This document shows positions 52,712 to 61,465 of a stretch of DNA of 64,000 nt, piece after piece. The stretch lies in contig CAMSYM010000003.1 of assembly GCA_947066105.1 (NCBI GenBank), forward strand, positions 1-64,000, read 5' to 3'. A program made the translations under genes and the position numbers. Below the pieces are notes generated by a model that made no database searches, was not told where the DNA came from, and saw only the letters and a list, made by a program, of their open reading frames with translations. The stretch's first letter is position 1. Every line of letters begins with the position of its first letter. Source of the DNA: an uncultured Clostridia bacterium (lineage in GTDB: Bacteria > Bacillota > Clostridia > Christensenellales > Pumilibacteraceae).

Positions 52712-54187
52712 CTATAATAGTATACAGATGATACCGCCCCTGCCTTCGTTGATAATGCGCGAAAGCGTTTTGCGCATTTTCTTTTGCGTTTCGTCGGGCA
52801 TTGCCATAAGCTTGTTGTTAAGCCCTTCGTTGACGAGACTGTCGAGCGATTTCCCGAACATATTGGTTTGCCATATGCCCTTGGGATTTTGCTCGAACTC
52901 GGACAGCAGATAATGCACAAGCTCTTCGCTTTGCTGTTCGGTGCCGACGACGGGACAAACCTCCGTTTCTATATCGACGCGCATGATGTGCAAGCTCGGC
53001 GCGGACGCTTTGAGCTTGACGCCGAACCGCGAACCCTGCTTGAATATCTGCGGCTCGTCGAGCGACATTTCGTCCATAGTGGGAGTGACTACGCCGTAGC
53101 CCGTTTCCGCCACTTCCTGCAACGCGGTGCTGAGTTTATCGAACGAGCGTTTGGCTTTTACGAGATCTCCGAGCGACGCCATAAGATCGAACTCGTCTTT
53201 TATATCGACGCCGAATTCTTCCTGCAACGCGCGGTAGAACAAGCCTTCCTTTTCCTTGACGGCATACACCGCTCTGCCCTTATCAAGCTCTACGCTTTTA
53301 AGCTCCAACGTTTCGAAAAACTCGCTGTCGAGTTCCGTTTCGCCCGCCGTGCAATCGCGCATTTTGGTCTTGCCTTCGGCAAGCGCCATGGATCGCGCTA
53401 CGAGATCGGCAACGATGGCGCTGTCTACGTCGAGCGCGCGTATCCAGTTCGCCGATTCGACGTACACGTCGCGAAGCGGGAATTCGTACAAAACGCTCTC
53501 GAACAATTTGACTACGTCGTTTTTGCCGAGATTGGCAACGTTCATAGCGACAACGGCGTTACCGTATTTTTCGGACAAACCTTTCGCAAGCTTTTTGGTT
53601 TCCTGCGAAGTAGGTACCGACGAGTTGAGTACTATGACGAACGGCTTGCCTAATTCTTTAAGCTCCGCCACGGTGCGTTCTTCCGCCGCGACGTACGCTT
53701 CGCGCGGCAACTCGGTCTTTATCGAACCGTCGCTCGTCATCACAACGCCTATCGTCGAATGATCGGCTATGACCTTGCGCGTGCCTATTTCCGCCGCGCG
53801 CTCGAACGGTATGGGCGAATCGTTCCACGGCGTTTTGACCATGCGCGCCCCGTCGCCGTCCTTATGCCCCGTCGCGCCATCCACCATATAGCCGACGCAA
53901 TCGACAAGACGCACGGATATCTTGGCGGTATCGTTAAGCGTTACCGTCACCGCTTCCGCCGGCACAAACTTGGGCTGTGTCGTCATAACGGCTTTTCCCT
54001 CGGCGCTCTGCGGCAGTTCGTCGCGCATGCGTTCAAGCTCGTATCCGCTCGCCGACGGAATAACAAACGCGTTCATGAAATTGGTGATGAACGTCGACTT
54101 GCCCGACCGTACAGGTCCGACAACGCCGATATATATATCGCCGCCCGTCCGCTCCGTGATATCTTTGTAAACGTCGTACTCTTCCAT
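52712..54187 (-). CDS. spoIVA: Stage IV sporulation protein A (coat morphogenesis ATPase)
   Basis: 491 residues, the usual length. The N-terminal ATPase domain has Walker A VVGPVRSGKSTFI (residues about 22-34), sensor threonine region AVMTTQPKFVP and Walker B VRLVDCVGYMVDGA. The middle and C-terminal domains end in the hydrophobic GRGGIICILL, which in B. subtilis anchors the protein to SpoVM on the forespore. SpoIVA polymerises under ATP hydrolysis to form the coat base. GGGAGGT precedes ATG 54187 and a sigma-E-like promoter lies upstream. It is the strongest evidence that the organism makes endospores. Confidence 0.97.
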   Translation of the reverse strand: MEEYDVYKDITERTGGDIYIGVVGPVRSGKSTFITNFMNAFVIPSASGYELERMRDELPQSAEGKAVMTTQPKFVPAEAVTVTLNDTAKISVRLVDCVGYMVDGATGHKDGDGARMVKTPWNDSPIPFERAAEIGTRKVIADHSTIGVVMTSDGSIKTELPREAYVAAEERTVAELKELGKPFVIVLNSSVPTSQETKKLAKGLSEKYGNAVVAMNVANLGKNDVVKLFESVLYEFPLRDVYVESANWIRALDVDSAIVADLVARSMALAEGKTKMRDCTAGETELDSEFFETLELKSVELDKGRAVYAVKEKEGLFYRALQEEFGVDIKDEFDLMASLGDLVKAKRSFDKLSTALQEVAETGYGVVTPTMDEMSLDEPQIFKQGSRFGVKLKASAPSLHIMRVDIETEVCPVVGTEQQSEELVHYLLSEFEQNPKGIWQTNMFGKSLDSLVNEGLNNKLMAMPDETQKKMRKTLSRIINEGRGGIICILL

Positions 54188-54224
54188 ATTACCTCCCGTC
54201 CGACAAGTTCTGCATATTTGTTTT

Positions 54225-54255
54225 ATGTATATGACGCCGATAAACCCAATATGCC
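54225..54255 (-). promoter_or_regulatory. Sigma-E-like promoter of spoIVA
   Basis: On the minus strand: GGCATATT (54248-54255), a 14-bp spacer, CATATACAT (54225-54233). This resembles the sigma-E form (ATATT - 13-15 bp - CATACANT). spoIVA is sigma-E-dependent in Bacillus. Confidence 0.5.
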
Positions 54256-54342
54256 GACAATCGAATACGCTTTAATATATGTGCGCGCATATTACAAAAT
54301 ACCGCTCGACAAAAAATTTTTTAACAATAATTCCGCATATGC

Positions 54343-54380
54343 AAAACGCGCCCGAAAAACGTTAAACGCTTTCGGGCGCA
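54343..54380 (-). terminator. Stem-loop terminator after plsY
   Basis: GCGCCCGAAA / TTTCGGGCGC with a 12-nt loop; on the minus strand it is followed by a short GTTTT. Confidence 0.6.
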
Positions 54381-54414
54381 GCAAGCAACGGAGATACCGT
54401 CGGTTTGGATAATA

Positions 54415-55131
54415 TCATTCGGCGACGAGCGTATCGTCGAAAATTATGGCGCGGTCTTTTTCGGGTTTTTGTTTTTTTGGCTTTACGAGCACCACTCGCC
54501 CTTCGTTGCCCGAAAACAGTTTTTTAAGATTTTTGCGGTGCGCGAACAAGCTCAACGCAAACATCGCAAACAACGCAACAGCGCACAGCGCGCCGATATT
54601 GTTATGCGACGCTTGTATGCCCTCCACGGCAAGCGGCGCGCTTATCATTATGAACGACGTCAACGAGCCGACCTGCGTTATAAACAGGAACGCCACGCCG
54701 ACTGCGAACGCGCCGAGCGTATACAGCGGTTGCATGGTAAGACACACGCCTATCATGGTCGCCGCGCCTTTGCCGCCTTTAAACTTCATGGTAACGGGAT
54801 AAACGTGACCGAGTACCGCGCAAAATCCCGCTACGTACATTCCGAGCCTGTCCGAACCGAGCCGCAAAAACTGTCCGCCCCCCATGAACAACCAGCCCAA
54901 AAGGCACGGTATAACGCCTTTCAGCACGTCGAGCACGAGCGTAAGCACGCCGAGTATTTTTCCGTACGAACGCAACATATTCATCGTGCCCGGATTGCCG
55001 CTTCCGCACTGACGTATGTCCTTGCCTTTGATACGGCTGATCAATATCGCGCTGTTGATATTGCCGACAAAGTACGAACATACCGCCACAAGCACGCCCG
55101 CGAGTATTTGCATAGGTTGTGAAATAGTCAT
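54415..55131 (-). CDS. plsY: Acyl-phosphate:glycerol-3-phosphate acyltransferase PlsY
   Basis: 238 residues with at least five membrane helices. The three PlsY motifs are visible: GNINSAILISR followed by DIRQCGSGNPGTMNMLRSYG, the GHVYPVTMKFKGGKGAATMI loop and a late loop SHNNIGALCAVALFA. It transfers an acyl group from acyl-phosphate to glycerol-3-phosphate in phospholipid synthesis. A basic cytoplasmic tail of 40 residues (RVVLVKPKKQKPEKDRAI) is longer than usual. AAGGAAG 7 nt before ATG. Confidence 0.95.
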   Translation of the reverse strand: MTISQPMQILAGVLVAVCSYFVGNINSAILISRIKGKDIRQCGSGNPGTMNMLRSYGKILGVLTLVLDVLKGVIPCLLGWLFMGGGQFLRLGSDRLGMYVAGFCAVLGHVYPVTMKFKGGKGAATMIGVCLTMQPLYTLGAFAVGVAFLFITQVGSLTSFIMISAPLAVEGIQASHNNIGALCAVALFAMFALSLFAHRKNLKKLFSGNEGRVVLVKPKKQKPEKDRAIIFDDTLVAE

Positions 55132-55495
55132 AAGTTTACTTCCTTAAATGCGTTATTCGTAATGCGTAATGATCGTCGATTAAGTATTAATGCGGCTGTC
55201 GCCCGGATCTATCCACTCCACTCGCTATCGCTCGTTTCGGTCGAGATGACGGAGTGAGTGAAATAGCTATGCTATACTTGGTTTTAAAAAGCAACCTATA
55301 ACAAAACACCCATCATTTCGAGCGGAGCGAAAGTAAAAGCAGTATTGATTATTTGTTCGTAAGAACGTTAAACTGCAATAATAGAAAACAAAAGCTTCGC
55401 GTAGCCTTTGGCTACCGAGAAATCAAGGCGAGCCGCCGCAGAAAAACTACGTATTTAAACCGTTCATTCTGCATTCTTATTTCTTAATTGCCCAT
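55132..55495. repeat. Intergenic repeat-rich segment between der and plsY
   Basis: Non-coding. It contains a GTAATGCGTAATGATCG piece next to plsY, a TCGAGATGACGGAGTGAG piece and CATTTCGAGCGGAGCGAAAG opposite a CGAGAAATC, related to the element at 21.1 kb. No gene seen. Confidence 0.5.
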
Positions 55496-55514
55496 AATTC
55501 CGAATTCCCAATTT
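55496..55514. repeat. AATTCCGAATTCCCAATTT tract at the der stop
   Basis: A short relative of the tandem tract at 21.4 kb, ending 3 bp before the der stop codon. Confidence 0.55.
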
Positions 55515-55517
55515 ATC

Positions 55518-56825
55518 CTATCCTTCACGTCCGATAAATTTCAAACGCACGGGCGTTCCCGAAAAATCGAAAGCGCGCCTGAACGAGTTCTCCAAATACC
55601 GTTCGTATGAAAAATGAACAAGCTTTGCATCGTTGACTTTGAATACGAACAACGGCGGACACACGCTCGGTTGCGACACGTACAGTATTTTCGCTTTCCT
55701 GCCTTTGCGCGCGGTCGGCTCGGTCGCCGCGACGGCTTGCGCCACCAGCTCGTTGAGCAGTCCCGTAGATATCCTGCGCGTTGCGTTTTCGTAAACGGAG
55801 TTAGCCTCGTCCAATATCTTTTCGACGCGTTGACCTGTAACGGCGGACACGGATACGCTACGCAGATAACTCATAAACGCGAGACGTTCTTTCAGCTCGT
55901 CGGTCTTTTGTTTAAGCGAATACGTGTCTTTTTGCACCGCGTCCCATTTATTAAGCACGACCACGGACGGTTTGCCCTCTTCGTGAACAAGCCCCGCGAT
56001 TTTTTCGTCCTGTTCGGATATCGGCAACGTAGCGTCCATTACTATCAATACGACGTCGGCGCGCTTTATAGCCGCTATCGCGCGTATCACCGAATACCGC
56101 TCTATCGAATCGGGCGCAATGTCGCGCTTGCGGCGCATGCCCGCCGTATCGATAAGCGTGTAATTTTTGCCGTTTACGGTTATTTGCGTATCCACTGCGT
56201 CGCGAGTCGTTCCCGCAATGTCGGACACGATATTGCGCTCGTAGCCGATCAACCTATTAACAAGCGAGCTTTTGCCGACGTTCGGCTTGCCCACTACGGC
56301 GATAGCCAACGGTTTCTCGCTGTCGTCGGGATCTTGAACGCCGAACTCGGCGCAAACGGCGTCGAGCATATCCCCAACGCCCGAACCGTGTTCCGCGGAG
56401 ATCAAGTACGGCTCGCCCAAGCCCAACGCATAAAAATCGTATACGTTGTCGCGGTTAGCCGAGTCCGCCTTATTGACCGTAAGCACGACGTTGCGTCCGC
56501 TTTTTCTCAGCACTTCGGCGATCTCCGAGTCGCCGGGCATGACGCCTTGCTTGATATCGGTAACGAAAATAACGACGGACGCAAGCTCCACCGCGTCCAT
56601 CGCCTGACGTTTGACCGACCGCGAAATATCGTCGTCGCAGTCGTCTATCCCGCCCGTATCGATAAGCGTAAACTCCCTGCCGCACCATTCGCAATCGGCA
56701 TAAAGCCTGTCGCGCGTGACGCCGGGCATGTCGTCCACTATGGCGACGCGCCGTCCGCTTATCCTGTTTATAAGTGTGGACTTACCGACGTTCGGACGTC
56801 CTACGATTGCAACCGTGGGTTTCAT
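55518..56825 (-). CDS. der: Ribosome biogenesis GTPase Der (EngA)
   Basis: 435 residues with two tandem GTPase domains: first GRPNVGKSTLINR at residues 8-20, DTGGID and NKAD; second GKPNVGKSSLVNRLIGYER near 180-195, DTAGMRRK and NKWD. A C-terminal KH-like domain follows (TGLLNELVAQAVAA ... PPLFVFKVNDAKLVHFSYER YLENSFR). Der is essential for 50S assembly. ATG 56825 is 8 nt after a TATAAT box, so the mRNA appears leaderless. Confidence 0.97.
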   Translation of the reverse strand: MKPTVAIVGRPNVGKSTLINRISGRRVAIVDDMPGVTRDRLYADCEWCGREFTLIDTGGIDDCDDDISRSVKRQAMDAVELASVVIFVTDIKQGVMPGDSEIAEVLRKSGRNVVLTVNKADSANRDNVYDFYALGLGEPYLISAEHGSGVGDMLDAVCAEFGVQDPDDSEKPLAIAVVGKPNVGKSSLVNRLIGYERNIVSDIAGTTRDAVDTQITVNGKNYTLIDTAGMRRKRDIAPDSIERYSVIRAIAAIKRADVVLIVMDATLPISEQDEKIAGLVHEEGKPSVVVLNKWDAVQKDTYSLKQKTDELKERLAFMSYLRSVSVSAVTGQRVEKILDEANSVYENATRRISTGLLNELVAQAVAATEPTARKGRKAKILYVSQPSVCPPLFVFKVNDAKLVHFSYERYLENSFRRAFDFSGTPVRLKFIGREG

Positions 56826-56833
56826 ATACGGAA

Positions 56834-56862
56834 ATTATAACATGACGGCAACAAAAAGTAAA
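56834..56862 (-). promoter_or_regulatory. der promoter, leaderless arrangement
   Basis: On the minus strand: TTTACT (56857-56862), a 17-bp spacer, TATAAT (56834-56839), then 8 nt to ATG. Confidence 0.65.
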
Positions 56863-57038
56863 GCAATTGTCGTTATTACTATAACTTGTCATTAAAACAC
56901 GCGTGACATAGTAAAGGATATTAACTTTATTTTTTATAATGCTGAGATCCATCGCGTTGCTAAGGATAGCCTGCGGTTGCTACGTAGGACAAAAAAAGTT
57001 GTTGCTATATCCCGCACCGCGCATTACTCAATCGACCA

Positions 57039-57073
57039 TTAATTCCGATTTCCGCATTCCGAATTCCGAATTT
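57039..57073. repeat. AATTCC/GCATTCC tract at the stop of the 223-residue membrane protein gene
   Basis: AATTCCGATTTCCGCATTCC then GAATTCCGAATTT, ending 5 bp before the stop codon at 57078. The preceding 56863-57038 holds no gene. Confidence 0.6.
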
Positions 57074-57077
57074 ATTA

Positions 57078-57749
57078 TTACTCGTCGAAATACTTTTTGT
57101 ATTCGTCGGGATCGAAGTCTTCGGCGAACTCCGACAGCTCGTTAGCCGCACGGGCGCGATTTCGCGCGTTGACGGTGCGCTTTATCGCCGACACGGCTTC
57201 GAACAACACGACGGAAAACACCGCGGCGAGTATGACCGCGTCGAACGTAGCCGCCGTGCCGAACTCCATAGGCGTATCGTATACGTAAAGATCGACGGCG
57301 GACGATATAACTTCGCCTATCGGCATGCCGGCAAATATCCCGGCGAGCGCGGCGAGCTTTGTCTTAGCGACGAGAAAAGTTACCGCGCCGCACAAAAATC
57401 CTATAATTATGACCGTGACGGTATCGTTGGCGATAGGCGCTATCAAAAGCCATACGGAAACGAACAGCGCGATGACTACCGACGTGGTAACAAGAGCGCG
57501 CATAAGCTCGTGCGTGCGTGCGGCGAGTACGTAAAACACCGCGGCAAACACTATCGGCGATATAAATCCCGCCACGTTGAATTTGACGTTGCCTATACCG
57601 AATTCGGGAACGAACGCGCTGCCTATAAGCAGTCCTATCATGACGAACGCCAACCAGTAAGCCACGCCGAAGCTTTTGAACACGCGTTCGGCTATTCCGA
57701 AAAACAACAGCACGGCTACAAGCCCGCACAATACAAGTCCGATAACCAT
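57078..57749 (-). CDS. Polytopic membrane protein of unknown function
   Basis: 223 residues with about seven transmembrane helices (MVIGLVLCGLVAVLLFFGIA through AAVFSVVLFEAVSAI) and an acidic C-terminal tail (FAEDFDPDEYKKYFDE). No family recognised. The start follows GATAAT by 8 nt. A terminator of the upstream cyclophilin-like gene separates it from that operon, so it is transcribed alone. Confidence 0.75.
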   Translation of the reverse strand: MVIGLVLCGLVAVLLFFGIAERVFKSFGVAYWLAFVMIGLLIGSAFVPEFGIGNVKFNVAGFISPIVFAAVFYVLAARTHELMRALVTTSVVIALFVSVWLLIAPIANDTVTVIIIGFLCGAVTFLVAKTKLAALAGIFAGMPIGEVISSAVDLYVYDTPMEFGTAATFDAVILAAVFSVVLFEAVSAIKRTVNARNRARAANELSEFAEDFDPDEYKKYFDE

Positions 57750-57757
57750 AATAAACG

Positions 57758-57787
57758 ATTATCACCCGTCGGCGAACATTTATTCAA
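57758..57787 (-). promoter_or_regulatory. Promoter of the 223-residue membrane protein, leaderless arrangement
   Basis: On the minus strand: TTGAAT (57782-57787), an 18-bp spacer, GATAAT (57758-57763), then 8 nt to ATG. Confidence 0.5.
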
Positions 57788-57793
57788 TAAAGC

Positions 57794-57854
57794 AAAAGAC
57801 CGCGACCGACGCACATACGATATTCGTAGCGCGCGTCCGACCGCGGTCTATTTT
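57794..57854 (-). terminator. Terminator after the cyclophilin-like gene
   Basis: AGACCGCG / CGCGGTCT continuing into CCGACGC / GCGTCCG, a long stem. The -35 box of the next gene lies only a few bases beyond it. Confidence 0.75.
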
Positions 57855-57881
57855 ATCCGTAAAAATCTATATACCGTTTAT

Positions 57882-58901
57882 TTATACCGTGCCTATCCAT
57901 TGCGACAGACGGCGCTGTCCCGAACTGTCGTTTTCGCGCATGTACGTTATAAAATCGAACTTCTTCCACTTTTTGCCGTCGAGATTGTATATCTTTACCG
58001 AATTTATCATGATATTCGGCGTGGGCGGACGCCACATATAGCCCGTCGTCATTCCCGTATTGAGTTGCGCCGTCGCCGCTATCGCCTTGATATTCTGCAA
58101 CGTCTTGTCATTGAGCGCGCGCCCTACCATCGTAGGATTGAGATCGTATGTTTTTTGCGTGCCGTTGCTTTCCATACTGACTATTTGATTGGTAGCCTGC
58201 GGCTGATACGAAAACTGGAACTCCGTAGCCGTATCGGAATACAAGTACGTCAACACGCCTTCTTCTTCCAAATATTTCGCGTCGGTACCGTTGCTGTCCG
58301 CGCGCAGTCTGTAACCGAATTTATACGTGGTTTTGTCGAACTTATCGTTGGCGAGCGCTTTGAACGAGTCGCAATACGCTTTGTTGTCCTTGCGGTGATG
58401 CGTGCGGTTGAAATCGCTCGACGAGTAATTGGTCGTCGGTTGAGATTCGTATCCGCCGAACCGCAACCAACCGTTTTGCGCGTCGAAAAATACCGTATTG
58501 TCAAAAAATCCGTTCTTGGCAAGGAATATGAAATTGGTCGCCGCAGTGTCGTATTTGTCTTCTTCGATAATGTATTCGAGCGTCATGCCGTTGGACAGGC
58601 TAAACCGCGCCATTACCTTATCGTTGCCGTTAAAGCTGTACGGATTCACAACGTACATGATAGACGGCACAAGTATAGCCGCAAGAATTAGCGCGATGGC
58701 AACACCGACCACCGCTATGACGGTCATGTTCGTCTTGCGCGAATTTTTTTGCGCGGCTACCATTTCGCTTTCGGCGGCTTCGCGTGTTGACGAACCGCCG
58801 CCCGCGCTTTCCGCCGAACGACCGTTTTTCTTTTTATCCTGCGCCGCGCGCAAGGCTTTACGCTCTTTTGCGGTCAGCGAGTATGTGCGTTTTTGTTTCA
58901 A
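57882..58901 (-). CDS. Membrane-anchored cyclophilin-like peptidyl-prolyl isomerase
   Basis: 339 residues. Basic cytosolic N terminus of 55 residues, one membrane helix (TVIAVVGVAIALILAAILVP at about 60-80), then a cyclophilin-like domain: LEYIIEEDKYDTAATNFIFL AKNGFFDNTVFFDAQNGWLR corresponds to the A-x-N-F-x-x-L-x-x-x-G-F-Y-D-x-x-x-F-H-R motif, with FFDAQ in place of FHR. The domain is divergent and large insertions follow, so isomerase activity is uncertain; a foldase role outside the membrane is inferred. It starts 17 bp after the DUF975 gene. Confidence 0.75.
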   Translation of the reverse strand: MKQKRTYSLTAKERKALRAAQDKKKNGRSAESAGGGSSTREAAESEMVAAQKNSRKTNMTVIAVVGVAIALILAAILVPSIMYVVNPYSFNGNDKVMARFSLSNGMTLEYIIEEDKYDTAATNFIFLAKNGFFDNTVFFDAQNGWLRFGGYESQPTTNYSSSDFNRTHHRKDNKAYCDSFKALANDKFDKTTYKFGYRLRADSNGTDAKYLEEEGVLTYLYSDTATEFQFSYQPQATNQIVSMESNGTQKTYDLNPTMVGRALNDKTLQNIKAIAATAQLNTGMTTGYMWRPPTPNIMINSVKIYNLDGKKWKKFDFITYMRENDSSGQRRLSQWIGTV

Positions 58902-58918
58902 GATGGACCTACCGAATT

Positions 58919-60466
58919 TTAGTTTTTATTGAGTCGAGCTTCGCGCTCGCGCCTGATACGCTCGGCGCGGTCGATAACTTCGCCGTTACCGTTTTTTTCC
59001 TGAGTGCGCCGCGACGACGGACGCTCCGTCGTACGCCGTTCCGCACGCCGAACGCTACCGCCCGACGCCGCGCTTGCCGTAGACTGTTGCGCCGAGCTTT
59101 CGCTGTCGAACTTGCGCAAAAACTCGTCGAAGTCGCTGTCGCTCATAACAGGCTCGTCCGCGGGCGCGTCTATTACGTGTTCCACAGAACGTTGCCCGCC
59201 GAACCCCGCAAGATCGGATCCGTCTACTTCGACTTCGCTCGTAACAAAATCGTTGGGGTTTTGTTTTTGTTTGCCTACTCCCGCAAAATAATCGACCTTC
59301 GGTTTTTGCGGATCGGTACGCGTATACATGCTTTCTATCGCCTGTTTTTTGGACTTTTCACGCGCGGCGAGTTCTTCGTCGGACAGCACGCGCTCCGTTT
59401 CTATAATGCTCGTATCGTCCTTAGGTTCGACGATAGGTTCGGGCTTAGCCGCAACGTCGGACATGCCCGAAACCATGTCGGACAGTATATCTATCGGCAT
59501 TTGCGGTTCTGCCGATCTTTGCGGTTGCCGTTGCACGGGCTGTACGTCTGGTTCCTTTTTCACCGCAGACACGGGCATGATAGGAACTTCGACCACTTCT
59601 CGCTCGACGATCGGAGCGCCGAAATCGCGCATAGTCGCATTCATGTCGCGCACGTCGTCGTCCGCGAGCGTATCGATAGGCGCGACCTTTTGCGGTTGCG
59701 GCGCGCTCTGCGCAACTATCGGTTGCGCCTGTTCGGCTGTTTGCTGCACAGTCTGCGGTATAGGCGCGGACGTAGCCGGATACGGCGGACTGACGGGTTG
59801 CGGCACGATGTTGTACACCGTTTTATCGCCTTGAAGATTGCGCTTGTAATATACCGCTTTAATAAGATCGGTATACGGAATAATGAATATAAAACCAAGT
59901 CCGAGCGTGAACACTCCAAGCAAATACCAGCCGGTCATCGACATGCACAACGAAAAATACGAGCCTGTTTTACCGCTCATCACCTTGTTGGACGCCGTGA
60001 GCGCCGCTTTCGCAGTCAACTTGGGATTGGCTATCAATAAATAATTCGCCATGGACGTGCGTATAAAATAGATCACGCCCGGCACGATAAGGCATAACGT
60101 CAACAGCAAGCCGACCACAGTGCGTTGAAGACTGAGCAAAAATATTTTAGTCATATTACTGCGCACGAGCGTTTCGCCCAGCCGACGGATATTATAAGGC
60201 TTGCAACGGTACGACGCCAAATAAAAATCGACCATTGCGAAATTGATCATGCCTATGCCTACCAAAGCGACGACGCAAAGCACGATGCCGTAACAGATCA
60301 TTACGACAGCCGCGGGCAAGTTTACGCCCAAACTGACAGACGACATGACGACGAGCGCGATAAGAGTAATAAATATCGTGAACTCGACCGCATAGACGGC
60401 GATCGCTTGGTGCATATTCAAAGCGAGCTTTTTGCGCGCTTCGGTTTTTATATCCTTGATAGTCAT
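58919..60466 (-). CDS. DUF975 membrane protein with long disordered tail
   Basis: 515 residues. Residues 1-230 form the DUF975 domain with about five helices, starting TIKDIKTEARKKLALNMHQA IAVY, the usual opening of this family. Residues 230-515 are a Pro/Gln/Ala-rich, then acidic, low-complexity tail (PPYPATSAPIPQTVQQTAEQ, RAERRTTERPSSRRTQEKN). Such tails are rare in the family and probably lie in the cytoplasm. DUF975 proteins have no known activity. ATG 60466 follows a consensus promoter by 8 nt; leads the operon with the cyclophilin-like gene. Confidence 0.85.
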   Translation of the reverse strand: MTIKDIKTEARKKLALNMHQAIAVYAVEFTIFITLIALVVMSSVSLGVNLPAAVVMICYGIVLCVVALVGIGMINFAMVDFYLASYRCKPYNIRRLGETLVRSNMTKIFLLSLQRTVVGLLLTLCLIVPGVIYFIRTSMANYLLIANPKLTAKAALTASNKVMSGKTGSYFSLCMSMTGWYLLGVFTLGLGFIFIIPYTDLIKAVYYKRNLQGDKTVYNIVPQPVSPPYPATSAPIPQTVQQTAEQAQPIVAQSAPQPQKVAPIDTLADDDVRDMNATMRDFGAPIVEREVVEVPIMPVSAVKKEPDVQPVQRQPQRSAEPQMPIDILSDMVSGMSDVAAKPEPIVEPKDDTSIIETERVLSDEELAAREKSKKQAIESMYTRTDPQKPKVDYFAGVGKQKQNPNDFVTSEVEVDGSDLAGFGGQRSVEHVIDAPADEPVMSDSDFDEFLRKFDSESSAQQSTASAASGGSVRRAERRTTERPSSRRTQEKNGNGEVIDRAERIRREREARLNKN

Positions 60467-60474
60467 TCGTTTGT

Positions 60475-60503
60475 ATTATACGGTATTTGGAGATTTTTGT
60501 CAA
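60475..60503 (-). promoter_or_regulatory. Promoter of the DUF975 operon, leaderless arrangement
   Basis: On the minus strand: TTGACA (60498-60503), a 17-bp spacer, TATAAT (60475-60480), both perfect, then 8 nt to ATG. Confidence 0.8.
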
Positions 60504-60597
60504 TGATTTTTTCATACAAAGCCGCAAACGCTTTCGCCGCATAGTCACGGCTTGCGCACGGTCGCCGCTCGCGCATTTGCCTACAAAAACCGTACGC

Positions 60598-61452
60598 TTA
60601 TAATATGTGCGAGTCGCGCAAAAAATCTACGTCGAAACCGCTGTCCGTTCGGAAAGTTTTACCGTTAAGATATTCCAATCCGCCCCGAAGCCCGTTAAAA
60701 ACAAGCTCTACCGCGGCGAGCATTTGAGTATCGGGCGCGCCGCTTATCCTGCGTCCGCGAACTCCGTACTTATGCTCGCCTATTATCGGACACCCGACAA
60801 AACACAGGTGCGCGCGTATTTGATGCGTACGCCCTGTATGAGGATACACGCGCAAGACCGCCGCGTCGCCTATTCGCTTTATCACGCGGTATTCGGTGAC
60901 CATGGTTTTATATCCCGGCTTGCACTCGGAAGAAACGAGCGCGAGATTTTGCGAATGCAACAGCTTTGTGTATGCGGTAAGCGTCGCGCCGTCGTCATGC
61001 GGGGCGGGACAAACCACGGCTTCGTAGACCTTTTCGACCGTGCGTTCGCGGAAAGCGCGTTCAAGCTCCGCAAGCGCGCGCTCGGTCTTTGCGAATATTA
61101 TCAGCCCCGTCGTATTGGTGTCCAGTCTGTGTACGGCAAACAACGGCGCGCCGTACAGCTCTGGTAACGCGTCGTAAGCGACGCGTTTCGGCTTATCGAA
61201 AACTACGACGTTACTATCGTCGTATATCACTTTTACCGCCGACGCGTTTTTCAAACCGTCGGGTACGAACACGCTCACGGTATCGCCGACATGTAATATC
61301 GCATTCGCTTTGACGCGCAAGCCGTTGACGCGCATTTCTCCGCCTTTTATAAGCTTGTCCGCATTGGCGCGCGACAGTCCAGCCACGCGCGACGCCAAAA
61401 ACGTAGCGGCGCGTTCTTCTTTTTCTATCGTGAATTCTTGTCTTTTGCCCAT
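60598..61452 (-). CDS. RluA family pseudouridine synthase
   Basis: 284 residues. N-terminal S4 RNA-binding domain (SRVAGLSRANADKLIKGGEM RVNGLRV, residues about 15-75). The catalytic motif is HRLDTNTTGLIIFAKT with the active-site Asp in RLDT, preceded by VVFDKPKRVAYD. Further conserved blocks: VEKVYEAVV and YPHTGRTHQIRAHLCFVGCP IIGEHKYG. It isomerises uridine in rRNA or tRNA. It follows feoB by 13 bp. Confidence 0.95.
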   Translation of the reverse strand: MGKRQEFTIEKEERAATFLASRVAGLSRANADKLIKGGEMRVNGLRVKANAILHVGDTVSVFVPDGLKNASAVKVIYDDSNVVVFDKPKRVAYDALPELYGAPLFAVHRLDTNTTGLIIFAKTERALAELERAFRERTVEKVYEAVVCPAPHDDGATLTAYTKLLHSQNLALVSSECKPGYKTMVTEYRVIKRIGDAAVLRVYPHTGRTHQIRAHLCFVGCPIIGEHKYGVRGRRISGAPDTQMLAAVELVFNGLRGGLEYLNGKTFRTDSGFDVDFLRDSHIL

Positions 61453-61465
61453 AGAGATCCCTTAT

